From Sorghum bicolor (lineage: Eukaryota > Streptophyta > Magnoliopsida > Poales > Poaceae), in assembly GCF_000003195.3 (NCBI RefSeq), contig NC_012870.2, forward strand, positions 28,698,477 to 28,762,476: a stretch of 64,000 nucleotides of DNA. The letters are read 5' to 3'. The position numbers were made by a program, and so were the translations under genes. Positions 11,857 to 22,982 of this stretch are shown here, piece by piece (position 1 is the stretch's first letter; each line of letters opens with the position of its first letter). The notes under the pieces were generated by a model. It saw only the letters and a program-made list of their open reading frames with translations, did not search any database and was not told where the DNA came from.

Positions 11857-12403
11857 GTACCCACATATGCAAAGTACATTAGAGATATTCTTAACAAGAA
11901 GAGACCACTGCCCACCACTGAGGTGATCAAGCTGACAGAAGAATGTAGTTTGCTCGATCAGAAACCAATACTTCAACAATGCACTTTGTGATCTTGGAGC
12001 AAGTGTCAGTGTGATGCCATCATCAGTCTACAAGAAGCTCGAGCATGCAACCCTAGAACCAACATCAATGTGCCTACAACTAGCATATCAATCAGTTCGA
12101 CACCCTATGGGCATCGCTAAAAACATCCCATTCAAGATAAGAGATTTCCTTGTGCCAGTAGACTTTGTGGTACTGGACATGAGTCCCAACTCAAAAGTGT
12201 CCATCATCCTTGGAAGGCCATTTTTGAACACCGCAAATGCCCACATTGATGTTGGAAAGGGAGAAATCAAGTTCAGCATAAACGGACAAGAAGAACACTT
12301 TACATTCAAGCCCAGACCAAAGAGAGACTCTACAGTGAAGGAAGTTCATGGAGAAGAACCACTGGAGACACCATCTCCGGAGGAAGGAAATTCAGAAGAT
12401 TAA
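11857..12403 (+). pseudogene. Element G aspartic protease, internally deleted
   Basis: After the gag stop the frame shows the protease with CDLGASVSV at the active site and IILGRPFLNT downstream. Compared with A (40270-40345), roughly 55-60 bases are missing just after 11951 together with a frame shift. The open part restarts by 12011. The end of the protein matches A closely (ETPSPEEGN region). The triad is D-L-G, not D-T/S-G, in both A and G, so this is a family feature. The copy is non-functional. Confidence 0.8.
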
Positions 12404-13276
12404 AAGATTTGGAGGTCCAGCTTGGGGGACCTAAAAACCCCAAACCCTCGCCTGGAGGTAAATCGGTATTTATCCACATTGTTTAAATTCTTGCATAATT
12501 AATTCTTGCATTAGTTATATTTATTCATAGCATTATTATAATAATCAAAAGCCCCATATAAATAATATTTATGGTGTGTGACAACCCATATTTATTAATT
12601 ATAGTGGAGGCACAAAAATTTTTTTCCATGATCATTCTTAATGAGTTTCAATAGTTTTTCCTGCATTATATTTACTAGAAGCATGACCCACACCCATTGG
12701 GTCCCACATGTCATACACCATACCTCACACACATCTCATCACATTATTTCATCCACCAACACCTCTCCACTCACCAGACATTTTTCCACCGTCCAACCAC
12801 CACCCACTCAACATTTTTTTGGCGTGAGAGCTAAGCAAAGGAGGGATTGGAGAAGTTGCAGCCAGGAAGGCCACCTAGGTGGGGCACCCGCCCTACTGTT
12901 TAGGGCGCTTGCCCTATCCCCCCATCCTCATATAAATTGCCACCTCCTACCTCCATCTCCATCACACAAGCATTCCAGAAAACCACGCAAACTTCAGTTC
13001 TCGGTTTCCAGAGGAGGAGCTCTAGTAGTGAAGTGAGAAGGGGAGTAGAGGGGAAGAGAAGAGTGCAAGAGAGTTTGGTAGTTTTTGATAGAAGAGAGAG
13101 AGAGAGCAAGGTTCATTTAGTAAGTAGTGGCCCCGCTGTCCAAAGCAGAAGTGCTGTCGAAATTAAAAATTGTCTCGGACGACTAACCCCTGGACGACTG
13201 ACTTTTTGGACGGCTGACCACTAACTTTTATCTCTCACATTCTCCACGAGTTTTTGTTTGTGTCAATTTTTGCAGG
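12404..13276 (+). promoter_or_regulatory. Element G internal promoter and leader ahead of ORF2
   Basis: This non-coding interval separates protease from ORF2. It contains two decayed GC boxes (12882-12893 and 12903-12914), a TATAAATT at 12931-12938, a pyrimidine-rich leader and TTTTTGCAG directly before the ORF2 start. The homologous interval of A (40778-41696) has all of these in better condition. A polypurine-like AGCTTGGGGGACC lies near 12420. I infer a promoter driving ORF2, possibly with a leader intron ending at 13275. Confidence 0.55.
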
Positions 13277-14721
13277 ATGTTTAGGAAGGCAAAGAACGTG
13301 GCCAAGGCCATCAAGAACATTGGGACGAGGAGTTCATCCCGACTCTCCTCACACCAATCAGAGATGAGCGTCGACCCGACGCCCGAGCAAGCTCCATCGT
13401 CTTCGTGAGGTACAAGAGTCAAGGTTCTCCTTAAGACAGGAGACCTTGGTCTGATGACCCACCGGGAGAAGGAAATCTTCCAGCAACTGAAGAACAAGGA
13501 TTTCATTCACACCCTCACTCTTGATCCTATCCTATTGCAAGAGACAGGTATGGATACCGAATTTGACTTGATTTTCCAGATGATGGGATGGACAAACTTT
13601 TGGGATATAACTGAGCTAGGTTCCCATCTTCTCACCATTGAATTTCTCTGCACTTTGCAATATTATGAGGGGGGTATCGCTTTTCGGATGTTCAAACACG
13701 ACATCATGTTGTCTTAGAGAGAACTGAGCGACCATCTCGGTTTCTCTTCAAGATGCATCTTAGACATTGACACCGATTTGCCTAATTTGGAGAGGCACCA
13801 GTTCTGGAGAGAGATTTCAAGGGATGAATATTATGTTCAAGCCCAAACCAGTGACATGGAACATCCTACTCTCTGGATGTTCCACAAATGGATTGGGTAC
13901 AATCTTTTCCATCGTGATGATATTAGAAAAGTAAGAGTAGGAGATTTGCAACTTCTTTGCTACTATAAATAAAGTACTTACTTCACCTGTTACTCTTCTG
14001 GTTGCTCATTGGCTCAGTATACCTAGTCTTCAGGGACCTGTCAGTTGTACTTCAGTCATCACTCGTCTAGCCTCTAGTCTCAATTTGCTAGAAAACTCAT
14101 CATTGGAATTCATTGACGAGTTACGAATTTAGACAAGCTTGGATGCTGAAAAAGGAAGGAAACATAATGTATATGTTGTACGATAATAAAGGCAAGATTC
14201 GGTTACGTAACCCAAACCTTGGCCTCTATGTCGTTCAAAATTATTTGATTGAGATTGCAGTGGCACCGGTGAACCAGAGAGCTCCACAGCGCGTGGCATT
14301 CGAAAGGATGGCCACCCATCAAGAATGCACCTGGTATGGACCTGATCCTGGGCTAGAAGAAGCAGCACACCTACATTATCGCGACTACAACCCCCGAGTT
14401 CTTCGGGACCCGTGGGTTCAACACACTCAGCTAGAGGAGCCATCACAGGTGACGTGGCCGGAGGGCCAAGATCACCAGTGGGCGAACCCGCCTTTCTGTT
14501 CGGGAAGGTACTCCACTGATTCGTTTGGGGCTTTAGGGTCTAGGCTCCAGCCCCAATTTGATGTAGGACGGTACTCCGATGCCTCCTATGTGTTTTGCGG
14601 GGACTACTACCAAGGGGCCGGCGCCTTTTTCAACCGCACCGACAACACCCTTCTCGCCATCCAAGATAGGCAAACTGAGCATGGACGACTCCTGGAACAG
14701 CAACAAAAGTGGAACTAGGAC
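13277..14721 (+). pseudogene. Element G ORF2 (Athila-type ORF), main part
   Basis: The frame begins MFRKAKNVAKAIKNIG, parallel to the longer-reading homologue in A at 41697. The core has WREISRDEYY and MEHPTLWMFHKW, resembling the protein family named after the Athila ORF. Against A the lesions are TGA at 13406 (TCA in A), TAG at 13715 (TGG in A), a small deletion near 13960 that shifts the frame, about 20 bases lost near 14115, and TAG at 14716 (CAG in A). Element D then interrupts it; the last codons are at 53300-53389. The function of this plant-specific protein is unknown. Confidence 0.75.
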
Positions 14722-15448
14722 TGTTGGTGCAAAAGCTGATCTGCAAACACAAAGGGCTAATACCTGATTCAAACGTTAAGGCGTGCCAGCCGATTTGACC
14801 TTACATTTGACAAAGGTGGTAACTCGACCACTTTGGTCCCGACAACAGCGATGCGCCCGGATGTCACGGCCAAGAGGTGATCACGCGGAACTTGAGAACA
14901 CGCCGAGTTTGACTCGATGAATTCCTAAGAACTCGTAGTAAAAAGAAAATATGACGAAGTCGTCGAAAAAGTATATGCTGGAATATGAGTAAAAACTTGT
15001 GTTTGATTGATTGATAGAATCTTCATTACATTGCCCTGGGGTCTACATTTATACCCTATCCAAAGAGCTACAACCAGACACGACTAGGACTCAAATTCTT
15101 TATTAAACGGAACCCGTACATAAAACGAATTCTAATAACTAAAGAAAACATAAAACTACCCCCTTGTAGCCGACTGGGGTACCGCCACAGATTAATCGGC
15201 AACCTCCACGGTTTCTTCAGAGCCATCGGCAGACCTCCTGTTGTGGCTATCGGCAAACATTGATACTGGTCATCGGCATGAACACGTCACCACCTCTGGA
15301 CTTAGTCACATTCTGTCATTTCCCCATCGGCAACCACCTTCATCGACAACTTCCCTGTAGACTAGTTACCGTTGCTTCATCTGTCGATTTATACTTTATT
15401 AACCCCAGGTACGCGTCAAAAGATATGTGTCCAAAAACGGTGTCAACA
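14722..15448 (-). repeat. Element D 3' LTR (727 bp)
   Basis: On the minus strand the termini are TGTTGACACC and GCACCAACA. It is 54 bp longer than the 5' LTR; the extra block (about 14741-14794) is flanked by the near-repeats GCTGAT and GCCGAT. The rest aligns with modest divergence. Confidence 0.92.
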
Positions 15449-15462
15449 CATGCCCCCCAATT
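15449..15462 (-). other. Element D polypurine tract
   Basis: The minus strand reads AATTGGGGGGCATG immediately before the 3' LTR. Confidence 0.85.
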
Positions 15463-15849
15463 TCGGAGTATAAAATCATTAATGCTCCGAAATTCTCCGC
15501 AGTAATGATGCCTTTCCGCAATTAATTCTCCCAACTTGGTAACCGGCCGTTAAATCCGAACAACCTTGGCCCGATTCTCCTGCAGATTCCTCGAATACCT
15601 CAACCTCCCAAACCGAATCTCTCCACTTTATGCGCTCATCGACAATATTACCGTTAGAGGGAACCGCCGATGGACCGACCAGGAGATCTTGTATAGTGGA
15701 ATATCTTCAAAATCATGACCGCTTGCTGTCAAATCACCTGCACAATCCCTTAATTATCGTGCGAACAGTTACCATATCCACCTGAACACCCTCGGATTTC
15801 ACGGATGCGGCAAAGTGATAAGTCAGATTTGCTCCTGCCCGATCTGTCC
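15463..15849 (+). promoter_or_regulatory. Upstream region of the element D antisense gene
   Basis: This stretch has no coding frame of its own. It lies between the 3' LTR and the TATA box of the antisense gene, so it is the likely upstream promoter region. No specific factor sites are claimed. Confidence 0.4.
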
Positions 15850-15857
15850 TATAAATA
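15850..15857 (+). promoter_or_regulatory. TATA box of the element D antisense gene
   Basis: TATAAATA lies 151 bp before the proposed start codon and is followed by a pyrimidine-rich leader, as in plant polymerase II promoters. It points opposite to gag-pol transcription. Confidence 0.6.
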
Positions 15858-16007
15858 CTTCCTTCTCCGGTACTCCTCCTCCATCTTATCATTCTACAGC
15901 CCAAAATCCACTTTCCTGGCGGCGGCACCACCCGAGGATTCCAAGAACTTCAACAAAGGTCTTCTCCACCAATCCCCTAAGACTTCGACCTTCTTCCTTG
16001 CGAGAAA

Positions 16008-19000
16008 ATGGCCATCAACTTCGTCGTTCTTGAGATCAGTTTACCACCCTTCTTTTTCCGTGCTCTTGCTGTATTCCGGTTCATCCGCAATTCCTTTTAC
16101 TGAATACTCCTTTTCCTTTTTGTCCTTTCTTTTATCCGCAAAACTTTTAGGATTTGGTCGAAAAGATTGTAATTCCTACCGATCAACCTCACCTCCAATG
16201 TCTTGGCCCGCTAGGAAATCCAGATCCCACCGATCTAATAAATGCAGAGACAAACAGAATCCCCTTTAGAGCTGAAAACTTCTCCCTAGATCTATGGAAA
16301 GATGCCTTCTGTTCTTGGCCTAGTCCTACCAAAGGATGGAAGGATTGGTTCCTAAGAGTCAGTCACTCAAATGAGGTTCAATGGGGCGAGCGGAAGTTAG
16401 ACCAGTGCATTAGATTGTCTCTTGCCAATATGGAGAGGAATGAGTCACTGTTAATTGCTGCCTCATACTTTTGGTCAGACACGCTCAATGCTTTTATGTT
16501 TGGCCATGGCCCTGCTTCTCCTACACTTGCTGATGTACTCATGCCCACCGGTTTAGACATATCCACTGCCGGTAACAGCCATCTATTTGACACCAAACCT
16601 AGTTCTAAGGTGGAAACTCATGCTATCGGTGGTTGGTCTGGGTACATTCAGAAGTACCGAAAAACATGACCTGTCAGTGCAAAGGAACAGACCACCTTCC
16701 TGAATATGTGGCTGGACAAGTTTGTATTCTGTGGCCGATCGGTAGGACCAACCTCTGTTTATTTATCGGCAGCAGAAAGATTAGCCAATGGTGGCCGATT
16801 TCCTCTTGGCCGATACTTGCTCGGTTCTGCTTATCACCTCCTCCACCAAGTAGGCAAGAATCTTCTGCTAGGTCAATCCATCGGCAACCTAGGAGGTCCT
16901 TGGTGGTTTATCAACATGTGTCTTAGTCTCCACATGCACAAACGCATTGAATTCGACCTCTTTGCACAGCGCTTCCCCAGGGACATAGCCGAGGATTATG
17001 AATTGGATGAAGAAGAATCGGAAACTCGTTCCCCCTTGAACTTTGGCGAAGCTACCATAGTCTTACCTGGCACTGGTGGTAATGAAGACCAGGTCAGCCG
17101 ATTCTTTCAGACTCTCTATGAAGGTCTGACCAGAGAACAGCGGGCATGAATGCCTTATGAAGATCCAGACACCAGATTTCCTCTGACTTTCCATCCCTTC
17201 AATGATACTCTCTACAAGGACCGTGATGTGATGATGGCAATTATCACCCCAAGGGCCATACCAGTGAACTTCTTTGGTAGTGGAAAAGCCTCCAATCTGA
17301 CCTATGAATTTTACAACCCATCGGCACTAGCTCGCCAACTGGCTTTCGGTCAACTGCCGATTGCACTTTGCTATGCCGATGTGGTAAAGCCGAGGGAAAC
17401 CATCACCAGCAATCTTGAGTGGATCAGAATAGCTCAACTCCCACCAAACGCTGATACAGATGTCGATTTATCGGCTTGGATCCCGGCTCTCTTCATTACT
17501 CAGGCATACAAAGAGTGGTGGGAGGAGTGGAAAGAGCAGTTGTTCTGCAGATCGGCCCTCACATACAGTGGCATGATCGATTCCAAATACAAAGTCCCCG
17601 ATAATGCTGTAAGTATTTTAACTGATGTTCCAATCCTTTCACTTTCGTTTTCTATCAGCAACTCATTTTCTTTGTTTTACACAGGTCGATGATACACCAC
17701 CATTAGTTAGCAGAAGTGGCGGGCCGATCGAACTCCTTCCATCAGGCCCGATCTCTTTGATCGGCAACAACGCTCCGAGCTTGGCAGCTTTAATGCACCG
17801 GGGTGTGCGCTTCAAGAAAATTACCACCAGGCGAGCGAAGACATCTCCATCGGTAGTCGCTACTGCTTTGGCCCAAGCTTTCAAGGTAAACTCTTGACTT
17901 CTTTAACTTATACCAATTCTATGTTATACTCACACAACTTTTTCAGGACACATCGGCTGCTAAGGGAACTTCATCGGTAACTTCTGCCGTTCCAACCAAA
18001 ATTTCGTCAATACTCTGTTACCCTTGTACTTATAAAAAATTTACTGTTGTATCAGCAAACTGGCAAATCGGCAAAGACCATAAGTACCAAGACGACTGCC
18101 AATGCCCCCCAGTCCAGCCAAGTAAAGAGAAAGGGCCCTAAGAGTACCAAATCACAAGCAAAGCGTCAAAGAACAGCGATGCCTCCTCCTCCCCCAGGTT
18201 CACCGATTCAAGTGGAATCATCTCCTTCTTCTCTAGAGATCCAGCCACAAGAGACACCTCAGCCAGAAGAGATATCAGCCGATATACCTGAGCAGACCGC
18301 CGATCCAGTGGGATCGATCATAGCATCAGTAGTTTCCTCAATCCAGACCAACATTGTACCCCCTCAAGGTAAAGTACTATCTATGAAATCATTGCCGATG
18401 GATTTATTTCTCCATTTTACAATTATCCCTGTTAATTTTTTCAGCTGATATTGTCTCATCGGCAACTCCGGTCGATCAACCTATGGTACCATCGGCTTCA
18501 ACTAGCGAGAGGCGAGAGATAGCTTTGAAACAAGTAAGCTATTTGATTATCACCTTTTGTTTCACCAATATTTCGTCATCAAATAACCTATCTCCTTTTC
18601 TTTTTTAGGAACAAGACTCTCCTGACAGCCTATTCTCCTTTGCCATCGAAGTTTCCGATGATGAAGGCGAGGAAGCAAGCTCTTCTCAAGCAATCGGCAT
18701 TTCATCGACAAAAATCAGAGCAAAGCTAGAAGATCTACTGGCCTTGCTTCATCAAGATACAGCCCAACTAGTTGATGACTCCGACCCAGCCAAGGCTCTG
18801 TTTAAAACTCTCGGAGGCCAAATTCCCGCCGATGCCGAGGAAATCCTCTTCAAGGCTGCAAACTTGGAGAGTCGACAGCTCTAGTACCAAAAGGCTACTC
18901 AGCGCCTCGCCGATAGGGTCGCTCATGCCCAGCTTTCAGAGGAGGTAATGAAGGTGAAGCACCTTGCCGATGAAAAGCACAAGAGCATCGGCATTCTGAA

Positions 19001-19304
19001 ATCCTCAGGAGACATGCTGAAACAAAAGATCTCCGACCTATCGGCAAAAAGGCAAGCCCTGTTGGCAGAACTCAAAGAAATAGAAGAAGCTCTGTCCCAA
19101 GCTCAACAGGAAGAGAGCCAGCTGCCCGAGACGATCAAGATCCTCGAACAAGAGCGAAACGTCCATGCTCGCAAGGCACTGCAGATGAAGAAGAAACTGA
19201 AGCCAGTGGAAGGCTCTGCCGATGAAGACACGAAGGAGATAGAAGAAGCCGATCAAACTCGTCTGCGCGCTATATCGGCGATCCAAGCTCTACTAAACGT
19301 ATGA
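16008..19304 (+). pseudogene. Element D antisense spliced gene: plant mobile domain protein with coiled-coil tail
   Basis: Proposed exons are 16008-16034, 16151-17608, 17685-17885, 17947-17976, 18056-18368, 18445-18533 and 18609-19304, together 938 codons including the stop. All junctions join in phase, and every intron is GT-AG except the first, whose donor reads AT. Exon 2 carries a plant mobile domain (aminotransferase-like family), with landmarks SLANMERNESLL, WLDKFVFCG and GPWWFINMCL. A proline/serine-rich linker follows, then a coiled coil in the last exon. In-frame stops are TGA at 16667 (probably CGA), TGA at 17147 (probably TGG) and TAG at 18882 (probably CAG). Plant mobile domains occur in host silencing-related proteins such as MAIN and MAIL1 and in transposons; the role here is unknown. 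Confidence 0.75.
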
Positions 19305-19460
19305 ATTCTTCATCGGCGGCGTGTTTTGCCCTTTTCTTTTAAAAACTCCTGATTATTTTGGTCTAGCCGATAGGACTGTTATCGGTATCTTTTAAAGCAT
19401 CGTACTTAATCCAGATAAATTTCAATCCAGCCGATAGGAGTGTTATCGGCACTTAAACTT
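19305..19460. repeat. Gap between convergent genes of element D with ATCGGC-rich repeats
   Basis: The antisense gene and integrase converge here, leaving 156 bp. Two imperfect copies of AGCCGATAGGACTGTTATCG lie near 19364-19385 and 19429-19450, each containing the element-wide GCCGAT/ATCGG word. Confidence 0.6.
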
Positions 19461-20049
19461 TTATGCATCAACCCATATACTTGGGTAATATTTCTTCAAA
19501 TATTTTCCATTCAATGCTCTAGAAAATTCAACTCCTTCGAGAGTTTCTAGAATATAGGCATTACCAGGAGCAGACTGGCTTATCCGATAAGGACCCTCCC
19601 AATTGGGAGACCACTTGCCAAACTTTGAACTTTTAGTCCCAATCGGCAATATCAGCTTCCATATCAAATCACCATCGGTAAACTCCTTAGCCTTTACCTT
19701 TTTATCATACCATCTGGCAACTCTCTTTTTATTTTCTTCTATACTTATCAAAGCCCTCAGCCGATGTCCTGCCAAATCATCTAACTCGTCTTTCATCAAA
19801 GTAGCATAATCATCGGCAGCCAGCTGATCTTGGAAAAATAGTCACCTAGATCCAGTCTTAATCTCCCATGGCAGTACCGCATCATGTCCATACACCAATT
19901 GATAAGGTGAAACTTTGGTCGACGCATGACAAGCCATCCGATACGACCATAAAGCTTCATTCAACAATGTATGCCACCTCCTAGGATTTTCTTCAATCTT
20001 CCGTTTGATAAGTTTGATAATTCCTTTGTTAGACGCTTCGGCCTGCCCA
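19461..20049 (-). pseudogene. Element D integrase, C-terminal part
   Basis: This is the continuation of the integrase broken by element A at 20050/46315. It contains the end of the catalytic core and the C-terminal region with WSPNWEGPYRIS, a typical integrase tail, ending LKKYYPSIWVDA. A TGA at 19842-19844 probably replaces an arginine CGA. It would bind DNA and complete strand transfer if intact. Confidence 0.85.
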
Positions 20050-20471
20050 TGTTGACGGTCCTTAAGTACTAAAATTAATAATCAAATAAATATGAAAAAG
20101 GGTCAATATGAAACAAACATCTAGAATTAGGGTTTTATCTGACAGAATTCCACGAGCTTTGGTGTTTATCTATTTCTGCAGGGGTTTATCAGAAAATATG
20201 GAGAGAAGGCCCACATGTCATGTTTACAACGAGATAATTACGTGCCGCGCAATTTTCCTCAATCTAGATGGGTCCAGAAGCCACGGGAACGAACGGGACG
20301 CGATTCGGGCTCGGGGGCAGGGCGCCCGCCCACCCCCCTTGGGCGCCCTCCCAGGGTTGGAAGCCAAACAGGACTCTGCTTCGGGGCAAGACTCCACCGA
20401 CCTAAAGGATCAATCTAAACCATACAATCTATGTCGGTTTGATCCAATGGCTCACGTTCACTTGAAGGGAC

Positions 20472-20478
20472 TATAAAA
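20472..20478 (+). promoter_or_regulatory. TATA box of element A 5' LTR
   Basis: TATAAAA in the context GGGACTATAAAACC is repeated at 45220-45226 in the 3' LTR. I saw no ATG between it and the embedded frame at 20723. Confidence 0.75.
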
Positions 20479-20722
20479 CCAGACCCCCTGGCCCCTGGAG
20501 GAGAGGAGGAGAAATCATTATTCAGAGGTAGCCATCAAAGTTACGGTTTAGAGCTTCTCTCCCACAGAGAATTAGAATTAGCTACTCCCTAATCCTTCAA
20601 ATTTAGAGGTTTGATTAGATAGCAATTAGAGAAGTAGAGCACTACGCTCTGGATTTGGATCTTCGATAATAAAGATTGGTATTATTCATATCTTTCTCTA
20701 ATTCTATTGTTCTAATTGCATT

Positions 20723-21046
20723 ATGTCTCTAATTATTATGTTCTTAGTTTGCTCTAGTTCTATATTTGATATAGTTCTAATTGATAATGAGTTTATGTAT
20801 AAGTTTGCAAAGCGCTTAGCTCTTGACGTGAGGGAGTCAGGTGATAGATCACATGTAAGCGTGGTGCTTAGATGTTATTTATCTGCAAAAGTATCCTATT
20901 GGCCGAGTCGTGTGGTAGTTCGCGATAGTGACAGCTTCGTTGATTCTTATATAGTCCACCCTCCGTTGATAGGACAGGCAGAACCGGTATTGTGGAGTAA
21001 GTCATGCGATGCTCTGATTTACTTTATCAATGTTCCTTATACATGA
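20723..21046 (+). CDS. LTR-embedded open reading frame, element A 5' copy
   Basis: A frame of 107 codons starts at the first ATG downstream of the LTR TATA box. Its N-terminus is hydrophobic (SLIIMFLVCSSSIFDIVLI), and VVRDSDSFVDSYIV lies in the middle. Both LTRs of A and the 5' LTR of G keep it open, and a related longer frame is open in C and E. It would be the first frame on the genomic RNA. No known family is recognised. Confidence 0.38.
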   Translation: MSLIIMFLVCSSSIFDIVLIDNEFMYKFAKRLALDVRESGDRSHVSVVLRCYLSAKVSYWPSRVVVRDSDSFVDSYIVHPPLIGQAEPVLWSKSCDALIYFINVPYT

Positions 21047-21573
21047 ATGAAGAGTCTTTTATGCTATATATGATCTTGTAGATAACTAGAGTAGATTATG
21101 ACTTAGTAGTTAGTAGATAACTTAGAATCCATTCTCTAGCTAATCCGACATCACCTACATATATGAGGAGTAGTCTATTTTCTAATCGCTGTGCTCTTTA
21201 TCCCATGAACTTATACTTTATTATCATTATCTTTATGGTTTACCCCCTACTAAAGTAAGTGACTGTGTGACGAGTTTCTCATTAGTAATCATGTTCTTGC
21301 AAGTTTATCTCTAGCCTATGCCTTGATAGATTTTGTCCCTTGATTTAATTCCATCTTCTTGAGATCCCTAGAGCAAAATTATAAATAAGGATACCTGGAA
21401 TACTTATCTTGGTGAAATGCTACAATGAGGTGTTTTATCTGTGCGCTTGCGGATAGAATAGATTATTTTCTAGAGAGCCTTTACATTTATAAATACCTTT
21501 GTACACTCTGGCGTCATGCTAGGGATGACAACCTAGTATCTAAGTGGTGTTAGCTAGTGTCAACAAGCATTTC

Positions 21574-21591
21574 TGGCGCTGTTGCCGGGGA
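21574..21591 (+). other. Element A primer-binding site, tRNA-Asp type
   Basis: TGGCGCTGTTGCCGGGGA has one C-to-T mismatch to the tRNA-Asp site and lies eight bases after the LTR. Confidence 0.88.
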
Positions 21592-21908
21592 CTTATAGGA
21601 ATTATACGAGTCTCTGGAATAAGTCATAAAAGGGAACAAAAGGGTAATATTAAGGAAAGCCAGAAAATCAATCAAGGTTATTCATATAAAATATTAGACT
21701 AGACTATAGAGAAAGAATTGCATAAAACAACTACTAAGTGAGAAATCATAACAAGGCACCTCTGCTTTGGCAGGTTCACCCTGTTGTTTTTCTATGTTTA
21801 TATTTTTATACAGGGTATAACAGGATTGACTTTGGGTACATTCAACTCTTCATCATCAGAACCAAAGCCATCTAGAGAAGAAGAAGCTAGCTACCAATTG
21901 CTAAAGCT
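21592..21908 (+). other. Element A gag leader
   Basis: This 317-bp untranslated leader between primer site and gag start shows no credible gene. The corresponding region in G is very similar. Confidence 0.6.
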
Positions 21909-22982
21909 ATGGCACAAAAGACCTTGCAAGAATTCTCTGCTCCAAGTCTTGACAACATTCCAACTGGTCCAAGATTTGCAGCAGAAGAAGGAATACCCGA
22001 GTTTGAGCTCAAGTCAAGCCTCATCAATTTTGTACAAGCTACACAATTCAGTGGAAAGGCACATGAAGATGCCAGTGCACACTTGCAGAATTTCATAGAG
22101 ATTGGAAGCACAATCCACATCAACGGAGTTGACAAAGACGTCATACTGCTTCGCCTCTTTCCATTCTCACTAGAAGGAAAATCGAGGAAGTGGTTCTACA
22201 CTCATCAAGATAACATCAACAACTGGACGAACTTGTCAGATGCCTTTCTATTAAAGTTTTTCCCTATAGGCAAAACAACTGCCTTAAGAAGAAATATTGT
22301 CAGTTTGCAACAACAGAAGACAGAAGCCATTTCAGAAGCATGGGAGCGTTTTCAAGGATACATATCAGATTGTTCTCACCATGGAATGGCCACATGGTTA
22401 CTTATGCAGACCTTCTATCATGGATTAACCCAGAAGACTCGTGAGTGCCTAGATGCATCTGCTAAAGGATCATTCTTGGAGCTTACAACTGGAAAAGCAG
22501 AGATACTTTTGGATAAGATAGCAGAAAACCAAAGCTGGTTCCAAGATAAAGCTCAACAATGTCATCAAACTGAAGAAATACCCGAAGAAGTAAATGCATT
22601 ATCAACTAAGATGGAAAATTTGCTCCATTGGATTGACTAGAGGGCCAAGTTCAAAGAAGATCAAAGGGCCATTGAGACAGCATACAAATATCAACCAACT
22701 TCGAGTCAACCCAATAGCAAAGGTATGAATTTAGGTAATACTTTCAAGCAACTTTCATTAAAAGAGATAATTGCTCAACAAACCAAAATTAATGATGAAG
22801 TTAAACAAAGGCTAGATACAAATGAATCATCTCTAAAAGATATATACAATAAAATGGATTTTCTACTAACTGCCTTTGATGAGCAAAACACTCTTAATAA
22901 AAGGGTAGAGCTTAAATTAATAAAGTTAGCTGCTGCACTGCCTGTTGCTACTAACATTGAGCAGGTAAAGAATATAACTACT
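21909..22982 (+). pseudogene. gag: Element A gag (no zinc knuckle)
   Basis: The start ATG at 21909 gives MAQKTLQEFSAPS. The capsid region has FPFSLEGKSRKWF and FQGYISDCSHHGM, then a lysine/glutamate-rich segment without CCHC cysteines. The only stop is TAG at 22638-22640, where G has CAG. Element B is inserted at 22983. The frame resumes at 39914 with no shift, so gag and protease originally formed one frame of 646 codons. Gag would assemble particles; packaging without a zinc knuckle is unusual. Confidence 0.88.

Larger units (their letters stand above)
20050..21565 (+). repeat. Element A 5' LTR (1516 bp)
   Basis: The termini are TGTTGACGGTCC and GCTAGTGTCAACA. It has TATAAAA at 20472-20478, GC boxes at 20320-20331 and 20341-20352, and an embedded frame at 20723-21046. 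Confidence 0.95.

Noticed and set aside
13406..13408. TGA in G ORF2 as another methylation-type stop
   Set aside because: A has TCA here, so the change is not C-to-T or G-to-A; it is counted as the exception.
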